From assembly GCA_902790015.1 (NCBI GenBank), contig CADAQF010000005.1, positions 24,738-88,737 on the forward strand: a stretch of DNA of 64,000 nucleotides, given 5' to 3'. The notes beneath the pieces were generated by a model. That model saw nothing but the letters and a program-made list of their open reading frames with translations. It made no database searches and was not told the origin of the DNA. Of the stretch, positions 9,880 to 19,156 are shown piece after piece; the first letter of the stretch is position 1; every line of letters starts with the position of its first letter. The DNA comes from an uncultured Eubacteriales bacterium. GTDB taxonomy: Bacteria > Bacillota > Clostridia > Christensenellales > Aristaeellaceae. Made by a program: the position numbers and the translations under genes.

Positions 9880-10362
9880 ATGGAAAGAAAGATCATCAAG
9901 GTGGGCGACGAGGGGCTGCGCAAGGTGTGCAAGCCCATGCAGAAATACGACCTGAGGCTGTGGCTGCTTCTCAGGGACATGGCGGAGACTATGTACAAGG
10001 CCGACGGCGTGGGCCTGGCCGCCCCGCAGGTGGGGATCCTGCGGCGGGTGGTGGTCATCGACGTAGGGGACGGGCTGATCGAGCTGGTGAACCCGGAGAT
10101 CATTTCCGCCGAGGGCGAGCAGGGCGGGCCGGAGGGGTGCCTCTCCGTGCCGGGCAAGCGCGGCTTCGTTTACCGCCCCGAAAAGGTGACCGTCCGCGCC
10201 AGGGACCGCCACGGCAAGTCCTTTGAGCTGACCGGCGAGGGGCTGCTGGCCCGGTGCCTGTGCCATGAGATCGACCATCTGGACGGCGTACTGTACACGG
10301 ACAAGATGGATCACGAGATCACCGAGGAAGAGGAAGAAAAGGAAGCGGAGGAACAGGGCTGA
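9880..10362 (+). CDS. def: Peptide deformylase
   Basis: Metalloenzyme removing formyl from nascent N-termini. All three motifs are present: GVGLAAPQVG, EGCLSVPG (metal cysteine) and HEIDHLDG (two metal histidines and the catalytic glutamate). 160 residues with a short glutamate-rich tail. It overlaps fmt by one base (TGATG), so removal and addition of the formyl group are co-expressed. The ribosome site (AAAGAAG) is weak. Confidence 0.97.
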   Translation: MERKIIKVGDEGLRKVCKPMQKYDLRLWLLLRDMAETMYKADGVGLAAPQVGILRRVVVIDVGDGLIELVNPEIISAEGEQGGPEGCLSVPGKRGFVYRPEKVTVRARDRHGKSFELTGEGLLARCLCHEIDHLDGVLYTDKMDHEITEEEEEKEAEEQG

Positions 10363-11297
10363 TGCTGCGCGTCGTTTTCATGGGCACGCCCGATTTTGCC
10401 GTGCCTTCTCTGCAGGCCCTGCTGAACTGGGAGGACATACAGGTGGCCGGTGTTTTCTGCCAGCCGGACCGGCCCAAGGGCCGGGGCAACCGGGTGGAGA
10501 TGTGTCCGGTCAAGAAGCTGGCGCTCGAACACGGCATACCGGTGTTTCAGCCGCAGCGTATCCGTAAGGACGGGGCGGAGGACCTGAACGGCCTTCACCC
10601 GGACCTCTGCGTGACGGCGGCGTTCGGGCAGATACTGTCCGAGGAAAACCTGGCGGCGCCCAGGATGGGCACGGTCAACGTACACGCGTCCCTGCTTCCC
10701 AAATACCGGGGCAGCGCCCCCGTCAACTGGGCGCTGATCAACGGGGAAAAGGAAACCGGCGTCACCACCATGCTGACCGACAAGGGACTGGACACGGGGG
10801 ACATGCTGCTCAAAAAAGCCGTGCCTATTCCGGATGAAATCGACGCGGGAGAGCTGACGGCCCTGCTTTCGCAGGTCGGGGCGGAGCTGCTCATCCGGAC
10901 CATACAGGGCCTTTTGGACGGCACCTGTCGGCCCCAGCCCCAGCGCGAGGAGGACAGCACCTATTTCCCGATGCTCAAAAAGGAGACCGGACATATCGAT
11001 TTTGCCCGCCCGGCCCGGGAGATCGTGGACCTGGTCAGGGGCGTGTCGCCCTGGCCGGGCGCGTACGCTTTGGCGGGGGAGGAGACCCTGAAGGTCTGGA
11101 AGGCCCGGGCGGCGGAGGGGCAGAAGGATGCCATCCCCGGCACGGTCCTTCGGGCCGACCCGCAGGGAGGGCTTTTGATCCAGGCGGGGGACGATACGGC
11201 GCTTCAGGTGCTTGAAATGCAGATGCCGGGCGGCAAACGGATGCGGGCGGAGGATTATCTCCGCGGGCACGGGGCCGCCTGGGAGAAACTGGTTTAA
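10362..11297 (+). CDS. fmt: Methionyl-tRNA formyltransferase
   Basis: Transfers formyl from 10-formyl-THF to initiator Met-tRNA. Seen: MGTPDFAVPSLQALL at the N-terminus and the catalytic block SLLPKYRGSAPVNWALINGE followed by KETGVTTM, then the C-terminal OB-like domain (VRGVSPWPGAYA). 311 residues, normal. Coupled to def. Confidence 0.97.
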   Translation: MLRVVFMGTPDFAVPSLQALLNWEDIQVAGVFCQPDRPKGRGNRVEMCPVKKLALEHGIPVFQPQRIRKDGAEDLNGLHPDLCVTAAFGQILSEENLAAPRMGTVNVHASLLPKYRGSAPVNWALINGEKETGVTTMLTDKGLDTGDMLLKKAVPIPDEIDAGELTALLSQVGAELLIRTIQGLLDGTCRPQPQREEDSTYFPMLKKETGHIDFARPAREIVDLVRGVSPWPGAYALAGEETLKVWKARAAEGQKDAIPGTVLRADPQGGLLIQAGDDTALQVLEMQMPGGKRMRAEDYLRGHGAAWEKLV

Positions 11298-11315
11298 CGA
11301 TTATTGGAGGAAATG

Positions 11316-12854
11316 ATGAACGACCGTCAGCCTGAACACAAAGACCGCCGTCCGGGGGACAGGGGCCCAAAGACATTCCGGGACAACAGGGGTGCTTCGC
11401 GCCCTGCTTCGGGCCGGCCGGGCGGAAAGCCCGGGTTTGCGGGCCATAAAAGGCCGGGGCCGGGCGCTTCGGGCAGGCCGGGCGGCAAAAGGCCCGAGGA
11501 CAGACAGGCGCAGAACCCCTCGCCTGCCCGGGCAGCCGCGCTGGAGGCGCTCAGGGATGTGCTGGACAGGGGCGCCTACGTGTCCGAGGCGGTGGACCGG
11601 CAGTTGAGCAAAAGCACCTTTCCGCAGGTGGAAAGGCGCTTCTGCACGGCGCTGGTCTACGGGACGCTTGAAAACCTGACGGCCATAGACCATATACTGG
11701 ACGCCTACATCGAAGAGCCCGAAAAGCTGGACCAGACGGCGCGGCACATCCTGCGGCTGTCCGTCTGCCAGAAGGCGTTCATGGACAAGGTGCCGGACAA
11801 CGCCATCGCCGACGAGGCGGTGAAGCTGACGCGCGCTTCGGGCCTTGAATACCTGACAGGGCTGGTCAACGGCGTGCTGCGCAGCTACATGCGGGAGCCG
11901 GAGAAGGTCGTCTGGCCCGATGAACAGGAGGAGCCGGCCCGTTTTCTTTCGCTGCGCTGGTCGTACCCGGAATGGGTGGCGGAAAGGCTGATCGCCTATT
12001 ACGGGCTTGACACGGCTGAAAAGGTGCTCAAAAGCCGGCCGCTCAGGCACGACATGACCCTAAGGCCCAACCTGACCAGGCTTTCGGACGAGCAGTTTGA
12101 GCAGATGCTTTCCTGCAAGGTATGGCAGGCGGAAAAGGGCAGGGTGCCCCATTCCTGGCACGTTTCCGGCGTGATGCAGGTGGCCCGGGATTCGGACTAT
12201 CTGTCCGGCGCCTTCTCCATCCAGGGGGAGGCCAGCATGCTGTGCGCGCTGCTTACCGGGGCGCGCCCCGGCATGACCGTGCTGGACGCCTGCGCTGCCC
12301 CGGGCGGGAAGACCGCCTTGATGGCCGAAATGATGCAGGGCGCGGGCCGCGTGCACGCCTGGGATGTGCACGAGCACCGGGTGGCATTGCTCAACGCCAT
12401 GAAAAAGCGCCTGCAGCTGGACAACATCCGCACCGCCGCCCACGACGCGCGCCTGCCCAAGGAGGACTTTTACCAGCGCATGGACGTGGTGCTGACGGAC
12501 GCCCCGTGCAGCGGGCTGGGCGTGGTCAACGACAAGCCCGACATCAGGTACGGCGTCACGCAGGAAAGCGTACAGGCCATGAACGAAACCCAGCGGGACA
12601 TCCTGAACGCCTGCGCCGAATACGTTAAAAAGGGCGGGCGGCTGATCTATTCCACCTGCTCGATCCTGCCGGAGGAAAACGAGGAGATGTGCCGGTGGTT
12701 CCTCGCCGGTCATCCGGAGTTTTCGCTGGAGGAGGTCCCCGACTGGGTGCGGGAATTGTACCCGCAGGCCCGCACGCAAACAGGGCTTCAGCTGCTTCAG
12801 GGCGTGGACGGGGACGAGGGCTTTTATATCGCGTGCATGAAACGCAACGGGTGA
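11316..12854 (+). CDS. rsmB: 16S rRNA (cytosine-967-C5)-methyltransferase
   Basis: SAM-dependent m5C methyltransferase of 16S rRNA. After a basic, Gly/Pro/Arg-rich, probably disordered N-terminal tail of about 60 residues come a NusB-like RNA-binding domain (ARAAALEALRDVLDRGAYVS) and the Rossmann domain with VLDACAAPGGKTALMAEM, DAPCSGLG and YSTCSI; the two cysteines are the catalytic pair. ATG at 11316 is five bases after GGAGG; ATG 11313 and TTG 11304 are too close to or inside that site. The tail is not usual for the family. Confidence 0.94.
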   Translation: MNDRQPEHKDRRPGDRGPKTFRDNRGASRPASGRPGGKPGFAGHKRPGPGASGRPGGKRPEDRQAQNPSPARAAALEALRDVLDRGAYVSEAVDRQLSKSTFPQVERRFCTALVYGTLENLTAIDHILDAYIEEPEKLDQTARHILRLSVCQKAFMDKVPDNAIADEAVKLTRASGLEYLTGLVNGVLRSYMREPEKVVWPDEQEEPARFLSLRWSYPEWVAERLIAYYGLDTAEKVLKSRPLRHDMTLRPNLTRLSDEQFEQMLSCKVWQAEKGRVPHSWHVSGVMQVARDSDYLSGAFSIQGEASMLCALLTGARPGMTVLDACAAPGGKTALMAEMMQGAGRVHAWDVHEHRVALLNAMKKRLQLDNIRTAAHDARLPKEDFYQRMDVVLTDAPCSGLGVVNDKPDIRYGVTQESVQAMNETQRDILNACAEYVKKGGRLIYSTCSILPEENEEMCRWFLAGHPEFSLEEVPDWVRELYPQARTQTGLQLLQGVDGDEGFYIACMKRNG

Positions 12855-12859
12855 AGGGC

Positions 12860-13900
12860 ATGAAGGAAATATCGGCGCTTTACCCCGAGGAGCTAAAAGC
12901 CGTTCTTGAGGAGATGGGCGAAAAGCCCTTCCGGGCGGATCAGCTTTTTTCGTGGCTTCAGAAGGGCGCGTCCTTTGACGAAATGACCAATATATCCCGG
13001 GAGCTCAAGGAAAAGCTGCGGGAGAGCTGTATCGACCGGCCGGTCAGTGTGCTTGAGGAGCACCGATCCCGGGTTGACGACACGGTAAAGCTTTTGTATT
13101 CGCTCAGGGACGGCAACTGTGTGGAAGGCGTGGTGATGCACTATCATTACGGCTATTCCCTGTGCATATCCACGCAGGTGGGCTGCGCGATGGGCTGCCG
13201 CTTCTGCGCAAGCACTTTGGAAGGCTGTGTCAGGAACCTGACAGCGGCCGAGATGCTGGGGCAGGTGCACTGCGCCAACGCCCTGCTAAAAGAAAAGGGA
13301 GGAAAAATCGGCCATATCGTGCTGATGGGCAGCGGGGAGCCGCTGCAGAACCTCCCGCAGGTCGAAAGGTTTCTGCGCCTTGTGTCCCACGAAAAGGGGC
13401 TCAATATAAGCCTCAGGCATATCTCCCTCAGCACCTGCGGGCTGGTGCCCCGGATGTACGAGCTGGCGGACATGGGGCTGCCGGTGACGCTTTCTTTGTC
13501 CCTGCACGCCCCGAACGACCTTATCCGCCGCAGACTCATGCCGGTGGCGGAGCGCTATACCATAGAAGAGACCCTGGAGGCCTGCAGGTATTACGTCCGA
13601 AAGACCGGCCGCCGCGTGATATTTGAATACGCGCTGATCGACGGGGTGAACGCCTCGCCCGAGTGCGCGGCGGAGCTCGCCGGCAGGCTGCGCGGGTTTC
13701 AGTGCCATGTGAACGTGATCCCGCTCAACGAGGTGCCGGAAAGGCAATTGTACGGGGTGACGGACAGTCAGGTGCAGGCGTTTCTGGACGCGCTGGAAAA
13801 GCGGCGCATCTCAGCCACCCGCAGGCGGGAAATGGGCGACGACATCCAGGGAGCCTGCGGGCAACTGCGCAAACATCATCTGGAGGAAGCACGGCCATGA
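12860..13900 (+). CDS. rlmN: 23S rRNA/tRNA adenine-C2 methyltransferase RlmN (radical SAM)
   Basis: Radical SAM enzyme making m2A in 23S rRNA and some tRNAs. The cluster motif CAMGCRFC is present, as are GEPLQN, STCGLVPRMYELAD, SLHAPND and the C-terminal MGDDIQGACGQLR, which holds the acceptor cysteine. 346 residues from the ATG at 12860; a GTG at 12851 is possible. Only five bases separate it from rsmB, and the stop overlaps the stp start (ATGA). Confidence 0.95.
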   Translation: MKEISALYPEELKAVLEEMGEKPFRADQLFSWLQKGASFDEMTNISRELKEKLRESCIDRPVSVLEEHRSRVDDTVKLLYSLRDGNCVEGVVMHYHYGYSLCISTQVGCAMGCRFCASTLEGCVRNLTAAEMLGQVHCANALLKEKGGKIGHIVLMGSGEPLQNLPQVERFLRLVSHEKGLNISLRHISLSTCGLVPRMYELADMGLPVTLSLSLHAPNDLIRRRLMPVAERYTIEETLEACRYYVRKTGRRVIFEYALIDGVNASPECAAELAGRLRGFQCHVNVIPLNEVPERQLYGVTDSQVQAFLDALEKRRISATRRREMGDDIQGACGQLRKHHLEEARP

Positions 13901-14592
13901 TTTGGGTCACCAGGACGCATGTGGGGCGTGTGCGCACGCTGAACGAGGACACGGTGTTTGCGGACGCCGGTCTGTTCGGCGTGGCCGACGGCATGGGCGG
14001 GCACAACGCCGGGGAGGTCGCCAGCAGGATGGCGGCGGACCGGCTTTTGGAGCGGCTCCATGGGAAGGAGCCTTCGCTGGACGGGATGAAGGCGGCGCTG
14101 ATCGACGTGAACCGCGCGGTATACACAGAGCAGGTGTCCCGCCGGGAGTATTCCGGCATGGGCACCACGCTGACGGCGCTCTGGGAAGGGAAGCAGGAAG
14201 TCTATCTGGGCCACATAGGAGACAGCAGGGCGTATCTTTTGCGGGACGGGGAGCTCACGCAGATGACGCAGGATCATTCCCTGGTGCAGGAGCTTTTCAG
14301 GCAGGGGATCATCACAAAGGAAGAGGCGCTGGTGCATCCCTACCGCAACATGATCACCCGCGCCGTGGGGACGGACCCTTACGTAGAAAGCGACTGCCGG
14401 GCGGTGGACAAAAGGCCCGGGGACATTTGGCTTATTTGCTCGGACGGGCTGACCAATTTTGTGAAGGACGAAGAGATCGCCCGCGTCCTTAAAACGCATA
14501 CGGCCGAGAACGCGGCGGACGAGCTTTTGCAGACGGCCCTCACGAACGGGGGAAAGGACAACGTTTCCCTTCTGATCGCGGAGGTGCCCTGA
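13897..14592 (+). CDS. stp: PP2C-type Ser/Thr protein phosphatase Stp/PrpC
   Basis: Metal-dependent phosphatase expected to reverse PrkC phosphorylation. Motifs: RTLNEDTVF, GVADGMGGHNAGEVAS, SGMGTTLTAL, GHIGDSRAYLLRDGEL, DHSLVQELF, ICSDGLTNF and GGKDNVSLL; the metal-binding aspartates are all there. 231 residues. It is overlapped by rlmN (4 bases) and lies one base upstream of the kinase gene, the standard phosphatase-kinase pair. Confidence 0.96.
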   Translation: MIWVTRTHVGRVRTLNEDTVFADAGLFGVADGMGGHNAGEVASRMAADRLLERLHGKEPSLDGMKAALIDVNRAVYTEQVSRREYSGMGTTLTALWEGKQEVYLGHIGDSRAYLLRDGELTQMTQDHSLVQELFRQGIITKEEALVHPYRNMITRAVGTDPYVESDCRAVDKRPGDIWLICSDGLTNFVKDEEIARVLKTHTAENAADELLQTALTNGGKDNVSLLIAEVP

Positions 14593-14593
14593 T

Positions 14594-16231
14594 TTGAACG
14601 GCAAATTACTGGACAACCGCTATCAGCTGGTGAAGTTCATAGGGGAAGGCGGCATGGCGCTGGTGTATCAGGCGATGGACCAGCGGACGCACCACTATGT
14701 GGCGGTCAAGATATTAAAGCCCGAGTACAACCACGACGAGGAGTTCCTGCAGCGGTTCAACCGCGAGGCCCTGGCGGCCAGCAAGGTCAGCCACCACAAC
14801 ATCGTGAACCTTCTGGACGTGGGCACGGAGGAGGACTACCGCTACATCGTCCTTGAGTACATCGAAGGGCGGACGCTCAAGGACATCATCGACGAAAAGG
14901 GCGCCCTGAGCCCCGAAACGGCCGTGCAGATCGCCGTAAGGATACTTTCGGCGCTGCAGCACATGCACAAAAACGGCATCATCCACCGGGACATCAAGCC
15001 CCAGAACATCCTGATCCATTCGGAAGGCCACGTGAAGGTGTCGGACTTCGGCATCGCCCGCATGGCGGACAGCGGCACCATCGGCAAGACCGACATGGTG
15101 ATGGGGTCGGTGCATTATTTTTCTCCCGAACAGGCGCAGGGCAAGGAGGTTTCCGCCGCCAGCGACATCTACAGCGCGGGCATCGTGCTGTACGAGATGC
15201 TGACGGGGTCGGTGCCGTTTGACGGGGACACGCCGGTGGCCATCGCCATGCAGCACGTGAATGTGCCTCCCAGGCCCCCGCACATCCTGAACCCGGACAT
15301 TTCCCCGGCGCTGGAGCGGGTGGTGCTCAAGGCCCTGGAAAAGGAGCCGGAGGACCGCTACCAGCAGGCGCAGGACATGGCGCGGGACCTGCTGGACGCC
15401 CTGAGGAGCCCCCAGACCGTTCCCCACGGGGAGGACGAGGGGCGGGAAAAGGACGGGACCGGCAAGAAGGACCCGGCGCCGCGCAGGGAAAGAAGGTACC
15501 TGAGGTATCTGATCGAGGCGGCGGCGGCGCTGGTGGTGCTGACGGTTGCGGGATTTGCCGCGGTGAGGCTGTATCAGCGGATATCCAGCACCGCCAACGT
15601 GCCCTATGTGGTAGGCGAATCCGAGTACAGCGCGTCGGTGCTGGCGGCCAGGGCAGGGCTTACCGCCCAGGTGACCAGGGCCAGCGACGAGGTGACGCCG
15701 GCGGGCTATGTGATCAGCCAGAGCCCCGAATATGACACGGCCTTAAAGCGGGGAGACACGATGCAGATCGTCGTTTCCACCGGCCCCAGGGAGCGGGAGG
15801 TGCCGAGCCTGTACGGCATGAGCGCCGACGAGGCCCGGCAGGAGCTTGAAAAGGCGGGCTTCACCATGCTTTCGTACAGCCAGCGCGCGCTTTCGGACAA
15901 GCCGTGGGACACGGTGCTTGCGCAGACGCCGGCGGCGGGGGAGACGCTTTCAAGCGGGGGCATCGTGCAGGTGACGCTGTCCGGCGGCAGCGTGACGGTG
16001 CCCAAGCTGACGGGGATGACCCGCCAGGAGGCCCTGCGGACGGCGGACGAGTTGGGGCTCAGGATCACGGACGTGCGCGAGTATCCCACGGAGGATACGA
16101 CCCGGTTTGAGATCGTGGCCGACCAGATCTTCCTGGACGAAAAGGGCAGCAAGGCGGAGGTGGGGAGCCGGGTGATCCTGGGCACCTCCGGGACGATCGT
16201 CGTGTATACCGACGGGACACAAAAACAGTGA
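14594..16231 (+). CDS. prkC: PASTA-domain Ser/Thr protein kinase PrkC/StkP
   Basis: Membrane Hanks-type kinase sensing peptidoglycan fragments or lipid II. Kinase domain about 1-270: GEGGMALVY loop, K39, catalytic HRDIKPQN with D133, DFG at 151-153, SPEQAQG. One transmembrane helix lies around 300-322 (AAAALVVLTVAGFAAV), then three extracytoplasmic PASTA repeats (about 330-395, 396-463, 464-540). TTG start at 14594, two bases after the stp stop. 545 residues. Confidence 0.96.
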   Translation: MNGKLLDNRYQLVKFIGEGGMALVYQAMDQRTHHYVAVKILKPEYNHDEEFLQRFNREALAASKVSHHNIVNLLDVGTEEDYRYIVLEYIEGRTLKDIIDEKGALSPETAVQIAVRILSALQHMHKNGIIHRDIKPQNILIHSEGHVKVSDFGIARMADSGTIGKTDMVMGSVHYFSPEQAQGKEVSAASDIYSAGIVLYEMLTGSVPFDGDTPVAIAMQHVNVPPRPPHILNPDISPALERVVLKALEKEPEDRYQQAQDMARDLLDALRSPQTVPHGEDEGREKDGTGKKDPAPRRERRYLRYLIEAAAALVVLTVAGFAAVRLYQRISSTANVPYVVGESEYSASVLAARAGLTAQVTRASDEVTPAGYVISQSPEYDTALKRGDTMQIVVSTGPREREVPSLYGMSADEARQELEKAGFTMLSYSQRALSDKPWDTVLAQTPAAGETLSSGGIVQVTLSGGSVTVPKLTGMTRQEALRTADELGLRITDVREYPTEDTTRFEIVADQIFLDEKGSKAEVGSRVILGTSGTIVVYTDGTQKQ

Positions 16232-16254
16232 CGGATCAGCCGTAAGGAGTTCAG

Positions 16255-17139
16255 ATGCGGGAAGGCATACTGGTGCGCGGACGGGGCGGCATCTACACCG
16301 CCCGGGAGGCGGACGGAGCGGAATACACCCTGCGGGCCAAAAAGAAATTCCGCCGTCAGCGCCTGACGCCCCTGGTGGGGGACCGGGTCCTTTTCACCCC
16401 CGGCCAGGGAGAGGACGAGCACGGGTGGGTGGAGGAGATACTGCCCCGGGTCTCGGCCTTCGTGCGGCCGCCGGCGGCCAACGTGACGATGATGGTGATC
16501 GTGACCGCGCCTGAGCCGGAGCCGGACTATCTGCTGATCGACCGGATGCTGGTGACCGTGCGAAGAGCGGGCATGAAGGCGCTGATACTGGTGAACAAAA
16601 GGGAACTGGACCCAAAGCTGGAGGAAATCATGACCCGCCAGTACCGCGGGGCGGAGGCTGCCGTTTTCGGCCTAAGCGCCCTCGGCGGGGAGGGCGTGGA
16701 CAGGCTGCCCGGGCTTTTGAAGGGCGAAACGGCCTGCTTCAGCGGCCAGTCCGGCGTAGGCAAGAGCACGCTGATCAACGCCCTGCTGGACATCAACACC
16801 GAGACCGGCGAGATCAGCCGAAAGATAGCCCGGGGGAAAAACACGACCAGGCACGTGGAACTGTTCACGCTTAAATCCCTGTCCGTCATGGATACGCCGG
16901 GGTTCAGCCTGTTCACGATATCGGATGAAACGGAAGACCCGGTGAAGCTCAGGGAGTATTATCCCGAATTCCGCCCGTATCTGGGGCTGTGCCGGTTCGA
17001 CCCCTGCTATCACGACCGGGAACCCGGCTGCAGGGTGACGCAGGCCGTGCGGGAGGGAGACATAGACCCGGACAGGCACGAAAGATATACCCGCCTGCTT
17101 ATGGAGCAGCGGGAGCGCTGGAGGAACCGCTATGATTAA
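16255..17139 (+). CDS. rsgA: Ribosome small-subunit-dependent GTPase A
   Basis: Circularly permuted GTPase that acts late in 30S maturation. Order seen: OB-fold N-terminus, G4-like LVNKREL, then G1 GQSGVGKSTLINAL, G3 VMDTPGF and the zinc finger CRFDPCYHDREPGC. 294 residues. ATG at 16255 with TAAGGAG upstream. The last 8 bases overlap rpe. It lies next to prkC, whose orthologues are known to phosphorylate RsgA (CpgA). Confidence 0.95.
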   Translation: MREGILVRGRGGIYTAREADGAEYTLRAKKKFRRQRLTPLVGDRVLFTPGQGEDEHGWVEEILPRVSAFVRPPAANVTMMVIVTAPEPEPDYLLIDRMLVTVRRAGMKALILVNKRELDPKLEEIMTRQYRGAEAAVFGLSALGGEGVDRLPGLLKGETACFSGQSGVGKSTLINALLDINTETGEISRKIARGKNTTRHVELFTLKSLSVMDTPGFSLFTISDETEDPVKLREYYPEFRPYLGLCRFDPCYHDREPGCRVTQAVREGDIDPDRHERYTRLLMEQRERWRNRYD

Positions 17140-17767
17140 GATCGCGCCTTCCATCCTGGCCGCGGACAGGCTGCAAATGGGCAGGGACGTACGCGCCGTG
17201 CTGGACGCCGGAGCGGACGCGCTGCACGTGGACGTTATGGACGGGCATTTTGTGCCCAACCTGTCGTTCGGACCCGCGGAGGTCCGGGCCATCAGGGACG
17301 CGTTTCCCGCGGCGTTTCTGGACGTGCACCTGATGCTGTCGGAGCCGCGGCGGTATCTTCAGGTATTTGCGGACGCCGGGGCAAGCGCCCTGACCGTGCA
17401 CCTGGAGGCAGAAGAGCCGGTCCCTGCCCTGCGCGAAATACGGGCCATGGGCCTTACGGCCGGGCTTTCGATAAAGCCCGCCACGGGTGCGCAGGAAGCG
17501 ATGCGCATGGCGGACGAAAGCGATTTTATGCTGGTGATGACGGTGGAACCCGGCTTTGGCGGACAGAAGCTTCGGCAGGACTGCGTGGAAAAAGTGCGGA
17601 CGCTGCGGGCACTGGGATACGAAAAGCCGATCTCGGTGGACGGCGGCGTGACGGAGGAGAACGCCGGGGAGCTGGCCAGGGCCGGGGTGAGCCTCCTGGT
17701 GATGGGCACCGGGGTCTTCAGGGCGGAGGACAAAACGGGGCTTATTGCGCGGCTGCACGCGCTGTAA
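17132..17767 (+). CDS. rpe: Ribulose-phosphate 3-epimerase
   Basis: TIM-barrel metalloenzyme of the pentose phosphate pathway. Motifs: IAPSILAAD, HVDVMDGHFVPNLSFGP (metal and acid/base residues), HLMLSEP, LTVHLEA, MTVEPGFGGQ and VDGGV. 211 residues. Starts inside the end of rsgA (8-base overlap). Confidence 0.96.
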   Translation: MIKIAPSILAADRLQMGRDVRAVLDAGADALHVDVMDGHFVPNLSFGPAEVRAIRDAFPAAFLDVHLMLSEPRRYLQVFADAGASALTVHLEAEEPVPALREIRAMGLTAGLSIKPATGAQEAMRMADESDFMLVMTVEPGFGGQKLRQDCVEKVRTLRALGYEKPISVDGGVTEENAGELARAGVSLLVMGTGVFRAEDKTGLIARLHAL

Positions 17768-17779
17768 ACAGGAGATCGT

Positions 17780-18604
17780 ATGAGACAGCAGACCAATACG
17801 CCCAGGCTCAAGCACAGCCTGGGCCAGAATTTTATACTGGACGAGCGCGTGCAGGCGGAGCTGGCGGACCTTTCCGGAGTGGGAAAGGAAGACGCGGTGC
17901 TGGAGATCGGCGCGGGCTCCGGGATGCTGACCCGGGAACTGGCTTCGCGGTGCCGGGAGGTGCGCGCGGTGGAGGTGGACCGGGAGATGATCCCCTACCT
18001 GAAGGCGGCTACTTTGTCGTGCCCGAACGTGCGGGTGATCCAGGGAGACGCGCTGCGGCTTTCTCTGAGTGAGGTGACGGAGGGCTGGGAGGCCTTCCGC
18101 ATCGTGGCAAACCTTCCCTACCATATCACCAGCCAGCTGATGACCCGGCTGCTTAAAGGCGGGCTGCCGATCAGGAGCATACACTGTATGCTGCAGAAGG
18201 AGACGGCGCTCAAGCTCTGCGCGGGGCGGGGGGAGGACGGCTACGGGCCGCTGGCCTTAAGGGCGCAGTGGATGTATGACTGCGAGGTGCTCAAAGTGTA
18301 CCCGCCCAAAGTGTTCACCCCGCCGCCCAAGGTGGACAGCGCCTTTTTGGCCATGGTCAGGCGGGACGCGCCGCCCGAAGAGGTGTCGGATGAGGACGCC
18401 CTGTTCCGTCTGATCACCGGGGTGTTCGCCCAGAGAAGGAAGACGATGCTGAATAACCTGACGGCGTCCTTCCAGCTGACGCGTGAGGACGCGCAGGAGG
18501 TTCTTACAGAAGCGGGCCTTTCAGAAACCGCCCGGGCGGACAGGACGGAGCTTAAAGCCCTGGTGCGGATTACGGAGCGGATGCTGGAAAAGGGATGGCT
18601 GTAA
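17780..18604 (+). CDS. rsmA: 16S rRNA (adenine-1518/1519-N6)-dimethyltransferase KsgA
   Basis: SAM-dependent dimethylase of 16S helix 45. Seen: SLGQNFILDERV, VLEIGAGSGMLTRELA (SAM site), DALRLSL, and the catalytic NLPYHITSQLM. 274 residues. It is the last gene of the run and is followed by a strong terminator. Confidence 0.96.
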   Translation: MRQQTNTPRLKHSLGQNFILDERVQAELADLSGVGKEDAVLEIGAGSGMLTRELASRCREVRAVEVDREMIPYLKAATLSCPNVRVIQGDALRLSLSEVTEGWEAFRIVANLPYHITSQLMTRLLKGGLPIRSIHCMLQKETALKLCAGRGEDGYGPLALRAQWMYDCEVLKVYPPKVFTPPPKVDSAFLAMVRRDAPPEEVSDEDALFRLITGVFAQRRKTMLNNLTASFQLTREDAQEVLTEAGLSETARADRTELKALVRITERMLEKGWL

Positions 18605-18611
18605 ACAATAT

Positions 18612-18648
18612 AAAACCGGCGCGGAGCACAGGTTCCGCGCCGGTTTTT
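18612..18648. terminator. Bidirectional rho-independent terminator between rsmA and the zinc-ribbon gene
   Basis: Perfect 14-bp stem (18612-18625 with 18634-18647), 8-base loop, A-run on the left and T-run on the right. It lies between convergent genes, so it can stop transcription from both sides. Confidence 0.9.
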
Positions 18649-18659
18649 AACGGGCTGAT

Positions 18660-19106
18660 TCAGGCTTTCTGGTCGAATTCGTGCCGGCATTTGCCGCAGG
18701 TCACGTGGACGGTGCCGCTGCCGCGCCTGAGGCGCAGGATGGCGCGGCACTCAGGGCAGCGGAAGTACTTGTATTCCTTGCGGTTGTGAAAACGCAGGCG
18801 GGCCTGGCGGGCTTTAAGCCGCGTTCCGTTGAAAAAGGCCAGGTAGCGGGCGTTTTCCGCCGAGCGGGCGGCATGGTTGCGGGAAAGCATGCGAAAGGCC
18901 GTATACAGATAGATCGCCGTGGGCAGAAGGGACAGGATGAAGCTCCCGGTGAACAGCGAGATCAGGTAGATGAAAATGCCGAGCAGCAGCAGATGGACGG
19001 ACAGCTCGTCTGCCCCGTGGCGGCCGGCCATGAAGCGCTGCATGGCCATGCCCAGACGGGTCAGGAGACTGAAAATGAATTGCCTGAAGCGGTTCCAGAA
19101 AGACAT
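18660..19106 (-). CDS. Small membrane protein with C-terminal zinc ribbon, unknown function
   Basis: 148 residues. I do not recognise a named family. Seen: amphipathic N-terminus, two hydrophobic segments at about 37-72 (LLLLGIFIYLISLFTGSFIL...), a basic linker rich in Arg, then a zinc-ribbon-like tail with FRCPECRA and VTCGKCRHEF. AGGAGG sits upstream of the ATG at 19106. Last gene of a probable operon DUF5685-DnaJ-this gene; the membrane helices plus zinc ribbon suggest a scaffold or chaperone-linked role, but that is a guess. Confidence 0.75.
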   Translation of the reverse strand: MSFWNRFRQFIFSLLTRLGMAMQRFMAGRHGADELSVHLLLLGIFIYLISLFTGSFILSLLPTAIYLYTAFRMLSRNHAARSAENARYLAFFNGTRLKARQARLRFHNRKEYKYFRCPECRAILRLRRGSGTVHVTCGKCRHEFDQKA

Positions 19107-19156
19107 GACGCGGGGATCCTCCTGTCAGCAAGGTTAAGCGGGTGATAAGGAAACGG

